The notes beneath the pieces are model-generated. The model had not been told where the DNA came from, searched no databases, and worked only from the letters and a program-made list of their open reading frames with translations. Positions 8,147 through 18,026 of a stretch of 64,000 bases of DNA are shown in pieces. The stretch comes from Gemmiger formicilis (lineage in GTDB: Bacteria; Bacillota; Clostridia; Oscillospirales; Ruminococcaceae). Each line of letters opens with the position of its first letter. The stretch's first letter is position 1. The DNA lies in the NCBI RefSeq assembly GCF_018784445.1, contig NZ_WQOH01000052.1:42136-106135 (forward strand). The letters are read 5' to 3'. A program made the position numbers and the translations under genes.

Positions 8147-8854
8147 GTGCAAATCGAAGAAATCAAAGACCAAATCTGCGATGTCTGCCATAAAATGTGG
8201 CAGCTTGGCTGGGTCGCTGCCAATGATGGTAATGTCTCGGTTCGGTTGGAGGACGGAACTTTCCTTGCAACGCCTACGGGCATGAGCAAGAGCTTCATCA
8301 CGCCGGACAAGCTGCTGCGTATTGATGCAAAGGGCAATGTGCTGGAAGGGGCAGAGGGCCTGCGCCCGTCCAGCGAAATCAAGATGCACCTGCGCTGCTA
8401 CGAAAAGCGCGCCGATGTAAATGCTGTTGTCCATGCCCATCCGCCGGCAGCCACCGGCTTTGCCGTGGCACATCGCCCGATGGATATGTACAACATGATT
8501 GAGGATGTGGCAGCCATCGGTGCTGTGCCGCTGACTCCGTATGGAACTCCCAGCACGACGGAGGTGCCGGACGCAATCGAGCCGTATCTCAACGACCACG
8601 ATGTTATGCTGCTGGAAAACCACGGTGCGCTGACGGTGGGCAGTGATGTCATCACCGCCTATTACCGCATGGAGAGTCTGGAACTGTGGGCAAAAATCAC
8701 GATCAACGCAATCATTCTCGGCGGCAGCTACGATATTGACCGCAAGAATATTGATAAGCTCATCAATCTCCGCTCCTACTACAAAATTACCGGCAAACAC
8801 CCCGGCTATCGCAAATTTGAGCGACGCGAAAAAGGTGAGCCGACGGACAAATAA
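8147..8854 (+). CDS. fucA: L-fuculose-1-phosphate aldolase
   Basis: 235-aa class II aldolase/adducin-family protein that cleaves L-fuculose 1-phosphate to dihydroxyacetone phosphate and L-lactaldehyde. Visible are the substrate loop NDGNVSVR, the catalytic Glu in SSEIKMH, and the zinc ligands in VVHAHPPAA and ENHGALTVG. It starts at GTG with a strong TAGGAGGT site 7 bases upstream. First gene of fucA-fucU-fucK-fucI. Confidence 0.92.
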   Translation: MQIEEIKDQICDVCHKMWQLGWVAANDGNVSVRLEDGTFLATPTGMSKSFITPDKLLRIDAKGNVLEGAEGLRPSSEIKMHLRCYEKRADVNAVVHAHPPAATGFAVAHRPMDMYNMIEDVAAIGAVPLTPYGTPSTTEVPDAIEPYLNDHDVMLLENHGALTVGSDVITAYYRMESLELWAKITINAIILGGSYDIDRKNIDKLINLRSYYKITGKHPGYRKFERREKGEPTDK

Positions 8855-8865
8855 GGAGACACCGT

Positions 8866-9300
8866 ATGCTGAAGAACATTCCGCCTATCCTTAGCCCGGA
8901 ACTTCTGAAAGTCCTCTGCGAGATGGGACATGGCGACGAAATCATTCTCGCAGACGGAAATTTCCCGGCTGAAAGCATCGGCAAAGATGCCATTGTGGTT
9001 CGTGCGGACGGGCACGGAACCGAAGAACTGCTGGAGGCCATCCTGCAATTTCTGCCGTTGGATCAGTATGTGGAAAAGCCTGTCGCACTGATGAAAGTGG
9101 TAGATGGCGATCCGTGCAAGCCGACTATCTGGGATAGCTATAAACAGAAGTTGAACGAGAGCGGCAATGACCCGGCTAAAATTGAAATGGTGGAGCGCTT
9201 TGCGTTTTATGAGCGCGCACGCCATGCCTATGCGATTATCGCCACCGGGGAAAGCGCAATCTATGCCAACGTACTTTTGAAGAAGGGCGTGGTTCAATGA
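8866..9300 (+). CDS. fucU: L-fucose mutarotase, RbsD/FucU family
   Basis: 144 aa. The signature MGHGDEIILADGNFP near residue 20 contains the conserved His that catalyses interconversion of alpha and beta anomers. RbsD and FucU share the fold; placement between fucA and fucK argues for fucose. It starts 11 bases after fucA and its stop overlaps the fucK start by four bases. Confidence 0.9.
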   Translation: MLKNIPPILSPELLKVLCEMGHGDEIILADGNFPAESIGKDAIVVRADGHGTEELLEAILQFLPLDQYVEKPVALMKVVDGDPCKPTIWDSYKQKLNESGNDPAKIEMVERFAFYERARHAYAIIATGESAIYANVLLKKGVVQ

Positions 9301-10745
9301 GTAACACAGCAACTGTGCTGGCCTTCGATTTTGGCGCTTCCAGTGGACGTGCGATTCGAGCCGTGTACGATGGCCAAAACCTCACCTACGAGGAAATCCA
9401 TCGTTTTGAAAATGTCCCCATCGAAAAGGACGGTCATCTCTGCTGGGATGTGGAAACACTGCTGAAGGAAATCCACACAGCCATTCAAAAGGCTGGTACA
9501 TTTGACAGCTTAGGATTTGATACATGGGGCGTGGATTTCGGCTTACTGGATGCGGACGGCCATCTGCTGGCAAACCCGGTTCATTATCGCGATGCCCGAA
9601 CGAATGGCAAACCGGAACAGGCCGCTGCCCGTATGCCCGCAGAAGAATTGTATGCCCATACCGGCAATCAAATCATGGCAATCAATACTTTGTTCCAGCT
9701 GCTGGCTCTGCGTGAGCAGGACCCGGAACTGCTGCAAAAGGCCGAGCATATTCTTTTTATGCCGGATCTGTTCGCAGCTCTGTTGGGGGCCGAGCCGGTC
9801 TGTGAGCGCAGCATTGCGTCCACCAGTCAGATGCTGGACCCCCGCACAGGGCAGTGGAGCAGGGAAGTGCTGGCCGCCTACGGCTTGCCGGAAAGCTGCT
9901 TTGCGCCCATTGTCGCCAGCGGTACGGTGACAGGTACACTTGCAGACGGTGCAAAAATCATTGCGGTGGCAGGGCATGATACACAATGCGCCTCGTCCGC
10001 TATGCCGTGTGCCGAGGGGGATGCCGAACATACGGTATTTCTCTCCTGTGGCACATGGAGCCTGCTGGGAACGGAATTGGATGCCCCGATTCTGACGGCG
10101 GACAGCTGCCAAAGCGGGCTGTCCAATGAACTCGGTGCAAACGGGAAAATCAATTATCTGAAAAATATCATCGGTCTTTGGCTGATTCAGGAAAGCCGCC
10201 GTGAGTACAAGCGCCGTGGACAGGCATATTCTTTCGCGGAGCTGGAGCAACAGGCACTTGCCGCCGAACCGCTGCGCAGTTTTATTGACCCGGATGCACC
10301 GGAATTTGTTGCCCCCGGCGACCTGCCGGGCAGAATACAGGAATTTTGCCGCAAAACCGGCCAGCCCGTCCCGGAAACGGTGGGAGCCGTAATGCGCTGC
10401 ATTTATGAGAGCCTTGCTCTGAAATATCGCTATGCGATAGAGCAGCTCTCCGCTGTAACAGGTCGAGCATTTACGACCCTGCACGTTTTGGGCGGCGGCA
10501 CAAAAGACCGTCTGCTTTGCCAGATGACGGCAGACTGCTGCGGCCTTACAGTAAAGGCAGGCCCGGTGGAAGCTACGGCGCTCGGCAACATTATGATTCA
10601 GTTGAAAGCCTTGGGGTTGCTGGACTCCATCACACAAGGACGCCGGCTGATTGCGGAGACAGAGGTCATTAAAACATATACCCCAAGCACACAGAACTAT
10701 GCGGAATGGAACGCCGCTTATGATCGTTTCAAAAACCTACTATAA
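9297..10745 (+). CDS. fucK: L-fuculokinase (FGGY family, RhaB-like branch)
   Basis: 482-aa FGGY carbohydrate kinase: N-terminal [13 protein letters not shown] phosphate loop, [23 protein letters not shown] in the middle and [12 protein letters not shown] near the C-terminus. In sequence it resembles rhamnulokinases, as Firmicutes fuculokinases commonly do; the operon with fucA, fucU and fucI fixes L-fuculose as the likely substrate. It phosphorylates the C1 hydroxyl using ATP. It overlaps fucU by four bases. Confidence 0.88.
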   Translation: MSNTATVLAFDFGASSGRAIRAVYDGQNLTYEEIHRFENVPIEKDGHLCWDVETLLKEIHTAIQKAGTFDSLGFDTWGVDFGLLDADGHLLANPVHYRDARTNGKPEQAAARMPAEELYAHTGNQIMAINTLFQLLALREQDPELLQKAEHILFMPDLFAALLGAEPVCERSIASTSQMLDPRTGQWSREVLAAYGLPESCFAPIVASGTVTGTLADGAKIIAVAGHDTQCASSAMPCAEGDAEHTVFLSCGTWSLLGTELDAPILTADSCQSGLSNELGANGKINYLKNIIGLWLIQESRREYKRRGQAYSFAELEQQALAAEPLRSFIDPDAPEFVAPGDLPGRIQEFCRKTGQPVPETVGAVMRCIYESLALKYRYAIEQLSAVTGRAFTTLHVLGGGTKDRLLCQMTADCCGLTVKAGPVEATALGNIMIQLKALGLLDSITQGRRLIAETEVIKTYTPSTQNYAEWNAAYDRFKNLL

Positions 10746-10761
10746 TAAGGAAGGTGCAACT

Positions 10762-12546
10762 ATGCTGTATCCTAAAATTGGTATTCGCCCTGTCATCGAT
10801 GGACGCTGGGGCGGCGTCCGTGAAAGCCTGGAAAATCAGACGATGCGCATGGCAGAAAATGCCGCCAAGCTGATTTCGGAGAACCTCAAGTACCCCGATG
10901 GTACGCCGGTGCAGTGCGTGATCGGCTGTACGACGATTGGCGGTGGTGCCGAGGCGGCCCGCGTGGCAGAGCAGTTCTCTACCCAGAATGTTACGGCAAC
11001 GCTGTCTGTGACCCCCTGCTGGTGCTACGGTACCGAAACGTTCGATATGGATCCCAACACCATCAAGGCAGTCTGGGGCTTCAATGGCACCGAGCGCCCC
11101 GGCGCGGTGTATCTGGCTGCGGTTCTGGCAGCACACGCCCAGCGCGGTCTGCCTGCTTTCTCCATTTATGGCCATGACGTGCAGGAAGCCAACGATGATA
11201 CGATTCCCGATGACGTGGCCGAGAAAATCCTGCGCTTTGCCCGTGGTGCTGTTGCCGCAGGCTGGATGAAGAACAAGGCCTACGTCAATATTGGCGCTGT
11301 GACGATGGGGATTGCCGGCAGCTTCTGCGATGCAGGTGTTCTGCAAAAGTATTTCGGCATCCGCGCCGAGTGGGTGGACGAGGTCGAAATCCTGCGCCGC
11401 ATTTCCATCGGTATCTATGACCACGACGAATATGAAAAGGCGCTGGCATGGGTGCGTGAGAATTGCAAAGAGGGCTTTGATAAGAACCTCGGTAAGAACC
11501 TGCCGCCTGTCATCACGAAGTCGAAAATTGTTCCGGCCGACAAGGATTGGGAGTTTATCGTCAAGATGACCCTGATCATCCGCGACATTCTATACGGCAA
11601 TCCGCGTCTGGACGAGATGGGCTGGCATGAAGAAGCACTCGGTCGCAACGCTGTGGTCGGCGGCTTCCAGGGTCAGCGGCAGTGGACAGACTGGCTGCCG
11701 AATGCTGACTTCACCGAAGCCATCATGGCTTCCACCTTTGACTGGAACGGCCCGAAGGCCCCGACCCCGTTCGCTACCGAGAATGATACCTGCAACGGCA
11801 TTGCCATGATGCTGGGCGGCCTTGTTTCCGGCTCTGCACCGTGCTTCCATGACGTGCGCACCTACTGGAGCCCGGAAGCCTGCGAGCGTGTGACTGGGCA
11901 GAAGCCTGACGGCGTTGCCGCCAACGGCTTTATTCACCTCATCAATTCCGGCGCGACAGCTTTGGATGGTTCCGGTGCCTGCGTGGATGCCGAGGGCAAC
12001 CACGTGATGAAGCCGTTCTGGGAGATGACCGATGCGGACATCAAGGCATGCCTGAACGCCACCGATTGGTGCCGTGCGGACTATGAGTACTTCCGCGGCG
12101 GCGGATATTCCAGCCACTTCCGCTGCAAGGCAGAGATGCCTGTTACGATGCTGCGCTTCAACATTGTGGAGGGCATTGGACCCGTCTTGCAAATTGCCGA
12201 GGGCTGGACGGCTGATCTGCCCGACGAGATCCACAACATCATCGACAAGCGCACCGACCCGACCTGGCCGACCACATGGTTCTGCCCGCGCCTGACCGGA
12301 CAGGGTGCGTTCACCGATGTGTACAGCGTTATGGCAAACTGGGGTGCCAACCATGGCGTGACCGTTTACGGCCATGTGGGTGCTGACCTCATTACACTGG
12401 CCAGCATGCTGCGCATCCCTGTTACGATGCACAATGTCCCTGCCGAGAAGGTCTATCGCCCCCACGCATGGGCCAGCTTCGGCACACAGGATCAGCAGGC
12501 TGCGGATTATGCTGCGTGCAAGCAGTACGGGCCGCTGTATCGGTAA
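10762..12546 (+). CDS. fucI: L-fucose isomerase
   Basis: 594 aa, the usual length for FucI, an Mn-dependent enzyme converting L-fucose to L-fuculose. Recognisable are [19 protein letters not shown] at the start, [36 protein letters not shown] and the conserved [19 protein letters not shown] region. The ATG at 10762 has AAGGAAGGTG upstream; a longer open frame runs back into fucK but lacks support. Last gene of the operon, followed by a terminator. No transporter or fucosidase is in the cluster, so uptake is encoded elsewhere. Confidence 0.95.
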   Translation: MLYPKIGIRPVIDGRWGGVRESLENQTMRMAENAAKLISENLKYPDGTPVQCVIGCTTIGGGAEAARVAEQFSTQNVTATLSVTPCWCYGTETFDMDPNTIKAVWGFNGTERPGAVYLAAVLAAHAQRGLPAFSIYGHDVQEANDDTIPDDVAEKILRFARGAVAAGWMKNKAYVNIGAVTMGIAGSFCDAGVLQKYFGIRAEWVDEVEILRRISIGIYDHDEYEKALAWVRENCKEGFDKNLGKNLPPVITKSKIVPADKDWEFIVKMTLIIRDILYGNPRLDEMGWHEEALGRNAVVGGFQGQRQWTDWLPNADFTEAIMASTFDWNGPKAPTPFATENDTCNGIAMMLGGLVSGSAPCFHDVRTYWSPEACERVTGQKPDGVAANGFIHLINSGATALDGSGACVDAEGNHVMKPFWEMTDADIKACLNATDWCRADYEYFRGGGYSSHFRCKAEMPVTMLRFNIVEGIGPVLQIAEGWTADLPDEIHNIIDKRTDPTWPTTWFCPRLTGQGAFTDVYSVMANWGANHGVTVYGHVGADLITLASMLRIPVTMHNVPAEKVYRPHAWASFGTQDQQAADYAACKQYGPLYR

Positions 12547-12602
12547 GTTACCTGTCGTAAATATTCTGCCGGAAAGATTTTGACATAGCCCTTAATACCA
12601 GT

Positions 12603-12641
12603 TAAGGAGAGGTTTCCTTGGAAGCCTCTCCTTGTTTTTTT
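12603..12641 (+). terminator. Terminator of the fuc operon
   Basis: Stem AAGGAGAGGTTTCC / GGAAGCCTCTCCTT followed by a run of T residues. Confidence 0.85.
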
Positions 12642-12976
12642 CATTTGGAGGTATACAATAAATTCAAAAGATAAAAAGTACCTTGAGGCCTCTTTTCTCA
12701 AAGTGCGGTTATAAGCCATTGCCTATAACTTAATAGGCTTTTCCTCTATACGGAGAACCGCATTATGAGTTTGTCGAATGAATAACTCTGGCAATTCCAC
12801 GCGAAAAACGAAATGGAGTTACCACTACCATATGCGAATCCTGACGGTACATGCTCCACACAGGTGGACATATACTGAAGAATTTGCGTGTGTCAATTTT
12901 CAATTCGACAAGATTCTTTGTCGCTGTCGTTCACCACCAGTATTCCCATCGAAGAAAAAATGATGGGAGTACAGAA
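12642..12976. other. Intergenic region ahead of the split sigma pair
   Basis: AT-rich, no convincing gene. Contains two nested inverted repeats (GTGCGGTT...GAACCGCAT around AGCCTAT/ATAGGCT, about 12700-12765) that could be an attenuator or the end of a mobile element. Confidence 0.4.
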
Positions 12977-13375
12977 ATGATAAAAAAGAACGATGGCATA
13001 TCCAAAGATGATATATGCCAAAACCAATTCACTGCTTATGTGGTTTTGGCAGTAAAACGAAAACGCCAATCTTACATAAAGAAGAAACAGAGAGAGCATG
13101 AAAAAGAAACCAGAACTAAAAAGGAGGCAGAACAATCCGAATTTAGAACCGCCGGGTATGATATGTGGAGCAGAATGGAGCCGCAAAATGAAAAACTGAT
13201 GGCTGCTATGCAGCAATTAAGTCTCAAAGAGAGGTTTGTTGTCACAGAGTATGTCCTGAAAGGAAAGCCCTTTAAGGAAATTGCTCAAGAAACAGGACTC
13301 AAAGAAAAAGGAGTGGCATCTGCCTATTATAGAAGCATTAAAAAGCTGAGAGCCGAAATGGGGGATGTAAAATGA
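12977..13375 (+). CDS. Sigma-70 region 4-like protein (Tn916 Orf7-like)
   Basis: 132 aa. A basic N-terminal helix-rich segment (VKRKRQSYIKKKQREHEKE) precedes a sigma region 4 helix-turn-helix: LSLKERFVVTEYVLKGKPF followed by KEIAQETGLKEKGVASAYYR. Region 2 is absent; the next gene, overlapping by four bases, supplies a region 2-like piece. This matches the Orf7/Orf8 pair of Tn916-like elements, where two small proteins act together as a sigma factor. The AT-rich composition contrasts with the flanking chromosome. Confidence 0.7.
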   Translation: MIKKNDGISKDDICQNQFTAYVVLAVKRKRQSYIKKKQREHEKETRTKKEAEQSEFRTAGYDMWSRMEPQNEKLMAAMQQLSLKERFVVTEYVLKGKPFKEIAQETGLKEKGVASAYYRSIKKLRAEMGDVK

Positions 13376-13560
13376 CTTTTATGGAACTGTTACTCTCAGC
13401 TAAATTGGGAAGTACATCGGCCTTTGAAGAACTGTTTGCGAGGTACAAAAATCTTTTGCGAAAATATTCCGTAGTAAACGGTGTATTTGACGAGGATTTA
13501 TACCAAGAACAGTGCGTGCTGTTTGTACGCTGCATTGAAATTTTTGATGTGAACCGATAA
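13372..13560 (+). CDS. Sigma region 2-like small protein (Tn916 Orf8-like), probably truncated
   Basis: 62 aa: MTFMELLLSAKLGSTSAFEE, LFARYKNLLRKYS, then DEDLYQEQCVLFVRCIEIFD. This is the helix-turn-helix/region 2 pattern of Tn916 Orf8. It overlaps the upstream gene (ATGA). Family members run on for another 10-20 residues, and the inverted end of an IS begins 7 bases after the stop, so the gene was probably cut by that insertion. Confidence 0.62.
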   Translation: MTFMELLLSAKLGSTSAFEELFARYKNLLRKYSVVNGVFDEDLYQEQCVLFVRCIEIFDVNR

Positions 13561-13566
13561 TAGAAA

Positions 13567-13612
13567 AGGGGCTGTTGCACAAGGAAAAATTCCAAGTGCA
13601 GCAGCCCCTTTA
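13567..13612. repeat. IS end / hairpin
   Basis: GGGGCTGTTGCAC and its near-complement GTGCAGCAGCCCC enclose 18 bases. The sequence resembles IS1182-type termini and would also act as a terminator against outside transcription. Confidence 0.55.
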
Positions 13613-13682
13613 CGGTTAAACGGTTCCAAAAGCACCAAAACGCTCGCCATAGGCCCCCTGATTTTCCAAAAAGAGATAACTC

Positions 13683-13729
13683 AAACAGGCCCTTCTGAAT
13701 AACGATTGTTTTCCAGAGGAGCCTGTTTT
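13683..13729 (-). terminator. Terminator of the IS transposase
   Basis: Imperfect stem AAACAGGC...GCCTGTTT on the minus side of the transposase stop. Confidence 0.5.
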
Positions 13730-13744
13730 CCAATTCTTCAAAAA

Positions 13745-14704
13745 TCAGAAATTCAGGTATGCTTTAGGCTGAATCAAATGCAGATTTTGCAGTCCACTGT
13801 TGCACTTTGCCAGCAGATGAGCAATGTTTTGGGAAAGCCCCAAGAACAGAAGCTCAGCCAGAACTTTGACCTTGCCGCCGGTAAGGAAACGCTTGAAATT
13901 CCGATTGTGCTTTAGCTGTCCGAAGGCACCCTCTGCCTGAATAGAACGGTTGCAGCGCAGCAACTTTCCTTCCTCGGTGGTAATGTTGTGATACGAATTA
14001 TTGCGCAGATTCTGAAATTCCCAGCAGACAAAAATTTCCTTGAGCCTTTCGCTGTCTTTAGCCTTGCAGCAGGCTGCACGGTAAGGGCAGTCGGAGCAGT
14101 CCTCGCAGCGGTAAACAGAGATTTTGCGCTCTGTACCGTCCTTCGCATGGGAGGTATAGTGAGAACTGAGATCCAAATGTCTGCCGTTCTTGCAGATAAA
14201 GCAGTCATCCGGTTCGTAATAGCCCATGTTTTCCATTCTGCCAACCTGTGACTTTGAAGAACGCTTTTTCCCCGATTCATAGTTGGCGGGCTTAATAAAT
14301 GCGGTCTGGCCATTTTCAAACAGCCAGCGGTAATTGGCCAGACTTTCATAGCCGGAATCAGCCACGACATTGCGATAGGATTTTCCGTGCTTATGCCATA
14401 AATAGGTCAAAAACGGAATCAGCGTGCCGAAGTCTGTTCTGTTGCTGAATACGCCAATGCCGGTTATGAAACCGCTGTTGACAGCAAACTGAACATTATA
14501 TCCGGGTTTTAGCTGACCATTGCGCATATGGTCGTCTTTCATATGCATAAAAGTGGCATCTGTGTCTGTCTTGGAATAGCTGTTGCGATTTTCCCCGCAA
14601 ATTGTCTTCTTTCTGTTGTACTCCATCCAGCGGCGATAAGCTTCCTCGCCACAACCTCTATAAGGACCTCTTTGCTTACTTCGGTAAGCAAAGTGGCCGC
14701 ACAT
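13745..14704 (-). pseudogene. IS1182-type DDE transposase, N-terminally truncated
   Basis: 319 aa containing RNSYSKTDTDATFMHMKDDH, NGQLKPGYNVQFAVNSGFI, VVADSGYESLANY (catalytic Asp region), a zinc-cluster-like CSDCPYRAAC segment and the C-terminal RSIQAEGAFGQLKHNRNFKR with the catalytic Glu. These are hallmarks of IS1182/IS5-superfamily transposases, which normally exceed 450 aa. The N-terminal domain is missing and only one IS end (13567) can be seen, so the element is a fragment unable to move by itself. Confidence 0.75.
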
Positions 14705-14738
14705 TCTGAGCCTATTGTCAAGTATTTAGAAGAAAAAA

Positions 14739-14778
14739 TCCCTCTATACCAATTTCTGCGTTGGTGTAGAGGGATTGC
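14739..14778. terminator. Hairpin beside the IS remnant
   Basis: AATCCCTCTATACCAA / TTGGTGTAGAGGGATT form a stem around an 8-base loop. Confidence 0.55.
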
Positions 14779-14827
14779 CTATTTAACTTAGTGACATTGC
14801 CTTTATCGGAATAGCTTTTTCCTTTAT

Positions 14828-14856
14828 AACAACCCCGTCTTACAGTTGGGGAGAAA
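14828..14856 (-). terminator. Terminator of the PTS operon
   Basis: On the minus strand CCCCAACTGTAAGACGGGG is followed by TTGTT just past the EIICBA stop; a short stem. Confidence 0.45.
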
Positions 14857-14859
14857 CGC

Positions 14860-16959
14860 TTAGCGCTTCAGTTCCAGCAACGCATCACCCTGCTTTACGG
14901 TGCCACTGGCTTTAGCTTCGACAGCGGCATAGTCATCGGTATTGCAGACAATGACCGGCGTGGTCACGGGATAGCCTTCGGCCTTAATGGCTTCCAGCTC
15001 AAAGCGGATCAACGGCTGGCCCTTCTTTACCTTGTCGCCATCGTTGACGAGGTAGGTAAAGTGCTTGCCACCCAGCTTGACCGTATCGATGCCGATGTGC
15101 ATCAGCAGTTCGGCACCGTCAGCCGTGGTCATGCCTACGGCATGGTGGGTCTCAAAGGTGGAGGAGATCTCACCGTCAGCAGGTGCCACCAGTTCACCGT
15201 CGGAAGGCTCAATGGCAATGCCATTCCCCAGTACACCGCTGGCAAAGGCTTCATCCTTCACATCGGCCAGCGGCACTACCGTACCGTTCAGGCAGGCAGA
15301 CAGCACGGTATCCTTTGCTGCGGGTGCGGGTGCGGCTGCCGGCGAGGGAGCGGCACCCGGGTCTTTGGGTGCACTTTCCAGATAATCTTCCAGCTTTGCC
15401 TTGATGACGGCCACCTTGGGGCCATACACCACCTGTACGCCGTTGCCCTTGCAGATCACGCCGGAGGCGCCGGAGGCTTTGAGCACATCCTGTTTGACCA
15501 ATGCCGCATCTTTGACCGTGCAGCGCAGACGGGTTGCACAGCAATCCACATCGGCCAGATTAGCGGCACCTCCCAGACCTTCCACGATCAGTGCACTGAC
15601 CGGGTCATTTCCGGCAGGCACACTGCCGGAAGCAGCATTGCGGGCGTTCACGTCCGCACGGGTGTACAGCTTGACTTCCTCGGCATCATCGCGACCCGGG
15701 GTCTTGTAGTCAAACTTGGAGATCATAAAGCGGAAAATGATGTAGTACAGCACAAAGTACACCGCACCGACCACGACCACCCACACCCAGTGGGTCTTGG
15801 CGTTGCCCTGCATCACACCGAACAGCACCAGATCGATGAGACCGCCGGAGAAGGTCATGCCTACGCCCACATTCAGGATGTGCATCAACATGAAGGACAG
15901 ACCGGCCAGTACGCAGTGCACCGCGTACATGGGTAGTGCCACGAAGATAAAGGTAAATTCCAGCGGCTCGGTAATGCCGGTGAGGAAAGCCGTCAACGCA
16001 GCAGACAGCAGCAGGCCACCTGCCGCCTTTTTCTTTTCAGGCTTGGCGCACTGGTACATAGCCAGCGCCGCGCCGGGCAGGCCGAACATCATAAAGGGGA
16101 ACTTACCGGCCATGAAGCGGGTAGCACTGACCGAGAATACAGTGGTGGACTTGGAAGCCAGCTCGGCAAAGAAGATGTTCTGTGCGCCGGTCACGGTCAC
16201 GCCGTCGATGATGGCGGTGCCACCCACAGCGGTCTGCCAGAACGGCATATAGAACACATGATGCAGTCCAAAGGGAATCAGCGCACGCTCCAGCAGGCCG
16301 TAAATAAAGGTGCCTGCGTAGCCGGAAGCCAGCACCAGTGCACCCAGCGCGGCAATACCGTTCTGCACCACCGGCCAGATATAGAACATGGCAATGCCGA
16401 CCACCAGATACACAATAGAACTGACGATGGGCACGAAGCGTGTGCCGCCAAAGAAGGCCAGCACTTGCGGCAGCTCGATCTTATAGAATTTGTTGTGCAG
16501 TGCCGCCACGCCCAGGCCGACCACGATGCCGCCGAACACACCCATTTGCAGCGTTGTGATGCCCAGCATGGTGGTGGTGGAGTTGGCAGGCATAGCTTCT
16601 ACACCGCCCGCCGCATTGATCATGGCCTGAATGGCCGTATTCATAATGATATAGGCCACTGCACCGGACAGTGCTGCGACCTCTTTTTCCTTGCGAGCCA
16701 TGCCGATGGCTACGCCCATGGCGAACAGCAGCGCAAGATTGTTGAACACCGCATTGCCGGTCTGACTCATCACGTCCAGAATGGTATAAATGAGGGTGCC
16801 CGGATGGATGACGCTGTTCAGGCCATAAGCCGCCAGCATCGTTTCGTTGGTGAACGAGCTGCCGATGCCCAGCAGCAGGCCCGCCACAGGCAGCAGTGCA
16901 ATGGGCAGCATAAAGCTGCGTCCCACGCGCTGCAGCACGCCAAAGATCTTGTCTTTCAT
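14860..16959 (-). CDS. PTS glucose-family transporter EIICBA
   Basis: 699-aa fused permease. EIIC occupies about residues 1-395 with many membrane helices, starting GRSFMLPIALLPVAGLLLGI and containing GITEPLEFTFIF; EIIB about 445-520 carries the phosphorylated Cys in DVDCCATRLRC (near 471); EIIA about 560-690 carries the phosphorylated His in LMHIGIDTVKL (near 618). The EIIA domain is of the glucose type. Substrate could be glucose, N-acetylglucosamine or maltose. ATG at 16959 follows AAAAGGAG. The antiterminator gene upstream on the same strand controls it. Confidence 0.92.
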   Translation of the reverse strand: MKDKIFGVLQRVGRSFMLPIALLPVAGLLLGIGSSFTNETMLAAYGLNSVIHPGTLIYTILDVMSQTGNAVFNNLALLFAMGVAIGMARKEKEVAALSGAVAYIIMNTAIQAMINAAGGVEAMPANSTTTMLGITTLQMGVFGGIVVGLGVAALHNKFYKIELPQVLAFFGGTRFVPIVSSIVYLVVGIAMFYIWPVVQNGIAALGALVLASGYAGTFIYGLLERALIPFGLHHVFYMPFWQTAVGGTAIIDGVTVTGAQNIFFAELASKSTTVFSVSATRFMAGKFPFMMFGLPGAALAMYQCAKPEKKKAAGGLLLSAALTAFLTGITEPLEFTFIFVALPMYAVHCVLAGLSFMLMHILNVGVGMTFSGGLIDLVLFGVMQGNAKTHWVWVVVVGAVYFVLYYIIFRFMISKFDYKTPGRDDAEEVKLYTRADVNARNAASGSVPAGNDPVSALIVEGLGGAANLADVDCCATRLRCTVKDAALVKQDVLKASGASGVICKGNGVQVVYGPKVAVIKAKLEDYLESAPKDPGAAPSPAAAPAPAAKDTVLSACLNGTVVPLADVKDEAFASGVLGNGIAIEPSDGELVAPADGEISSTFETHHAVGMTTADGAELLMHIGIDTVKLGGKHFTYLVNDGDKVKKGQPLIRFELEAIKAEGYPVTTPVIVCNTDDYAAVEAKASGTVKQGDALLELKR

Positions 16960-17044
16960 CTTAAGTTCTCCTTTTCCTAAGTTCGTATCCAGCATATATC
17001 TACACAGGAAAGACCTGTGGAGAATCAAAGGTGAAACAAAAAGC

Positions 17045-17893
17045 TTATTTCCCCATCCAAATCCGTTTCAGATGGATGGTAAGGAACACCAGTTCCTCGT
17101 CCGAAAGCTCCTTGTGCCAGGTATTGCGCACATACTCCGCAATGCAACAGGCGCATTTGTAGTGTTCGCTGCAATTGCGGGCGATCAGGGCGCGGAACAC
17201 TTCGTCATGGGTATCGTTTTCCTGCTCCTGTTTTCCTTGAAATACGCGCTGTGCAAAAAAGCGCAAATGCACTGTAAAACGGCTGAAATCCAGTGCATCC
17301 CGGTCAAAATGGAAGTTGTAAAAGCATTCCACTACCTGCACGCAGCCATCCACAAAGCGGGTGACATCGTTCACCACGCTCATGGTGGTGTTGAGCTCTG
17401 CGTTGACGATGTGCAGCGCAATAAAGCCGCCCTCGTCGTCCGAAAGGTCTGCATGGAAGCGCTGGCGGATAGTGGCAAGGCACTCCACGCCAAGGTGATA
17501 CTCTTCCGGGTAGAATTCCCGAATGGAAGTCATCAACGGGTTAGAAAAGCGAATACCCTCTTCGCTGCGCTGAATGGCAAAGCTGATGTGGTCGGCCAGC
17601 GTGATGAGCAGGCTTTCATTCAGTGGGTATTTCAGCCGCTGCCGGATGGTTTCTACCAACTCATCGGTGAGCAGTAGATGCTCATACGGAATCCGTTCCA
17701 GAAGTTCCACCAACTTTTGCTGCACGGCAGGGCTGGTCATGCGGTAGCTGCACTCTGCGGTTTCAGCCTCGATTTTATAGCCCGGCTTAACACCAAAGCC
17801 CAAACCGCGCCCGGTGACGATCAGTTCACAGCCCGTGGGGTCCACCACGCGCAAAATGTTGTTGTTGATTGGCTTTTTGACGGTATATTGCAT
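17045..17893 (-). CDS. BglG/LicT-family transcriptional antiterminator
   Basis: 282 aa: RNA-binding CAT domain (residues 1-58, with NNNILRVVDPTGCELIVTGR), PRD1 (about 65-170, conserved His in ADHISFAI) and PRD2 (about 175-280, EGGFIALHIVNAEL). PTS-dependent phosphorylation of PRD histidines governs such proteins: active when sugar flows, inactive otherwise. The start is fixed by GAGGAGA before the ATG. It heads the operon with EIICBA 85 bases downstream. Its own leader contains a RAT and terminator, so it autoregulates. Confidence 0.92.
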   Translation of the reverse strand: MQYTVKKPINNNILRVVDPTGCELIVTGRGLGFGVKPGYKIEAETAECSYRMTSPAVQQKLVELLERIPYEHLLLTDELVETIRQRLKYPLNESLLITLADHISFAIQRSEEGIRFSNPLMTSIREFYPEEYHLGVECLATIRQRFHADLSDDEGGFIALHIVNAELNTTMSVVNDVTRFVDGCVQVVECFYNFHFDRDALDFSRFTVHLRFFAQRVFQGKQEQENDTHDEVFRALIARNCSEHYKCACCIAEYVRNTWHKELSDEELVFLTIHLKRIWMGK

Positions 17894-17923
17894 TGTTTCT
17901 TCTCCTCGGGTTGAAAAAGGCAA

Positions 17924-18003
17924 TAAAAAAAGACCACCCTTGACACAGCAAACATACCGAAGGCTGAAACACGCTTTCGGCTTGTGCTATGCAGAGTTGG
18001 TCT
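17924..18003 (-). terminator. Conditional terminator in the leader of the antiterminator gene
   Basis: On the minus strand AGACCAACTCT pairs imperfectly with AGGGTGGTCT, with an inner CCGAAAGC/GCCTTCGG stem, followed by seven T residues. The first arm overlaps the end of the RAT, so RAT folding and terminator folding are mutually exclusive. Confidence 0.7.
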
Positions 18004-18026
18004 AGCCCGCCAAACGGTAACAATCC
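17999..18026 (-). promoter_or_regulatory. RAT, ribonucleic antiterminator
   Basis: On the minus strand the segment begins GGATTGTTACCG and ends GGGCTAGACC, matching the LicT/BglG-type RAT (GGATTGTTACTG ... GGCAAAACC) in position and pattern. It lies just upstream of the antiterminator gene. Confidence 0.75.

Noticed and set aside
10651-10761. Upstream extension of fucI
   Set aside because: Overlaps fucK and lacks a ribosome-binding site; the ATG at 10762 has one and gives the family length.
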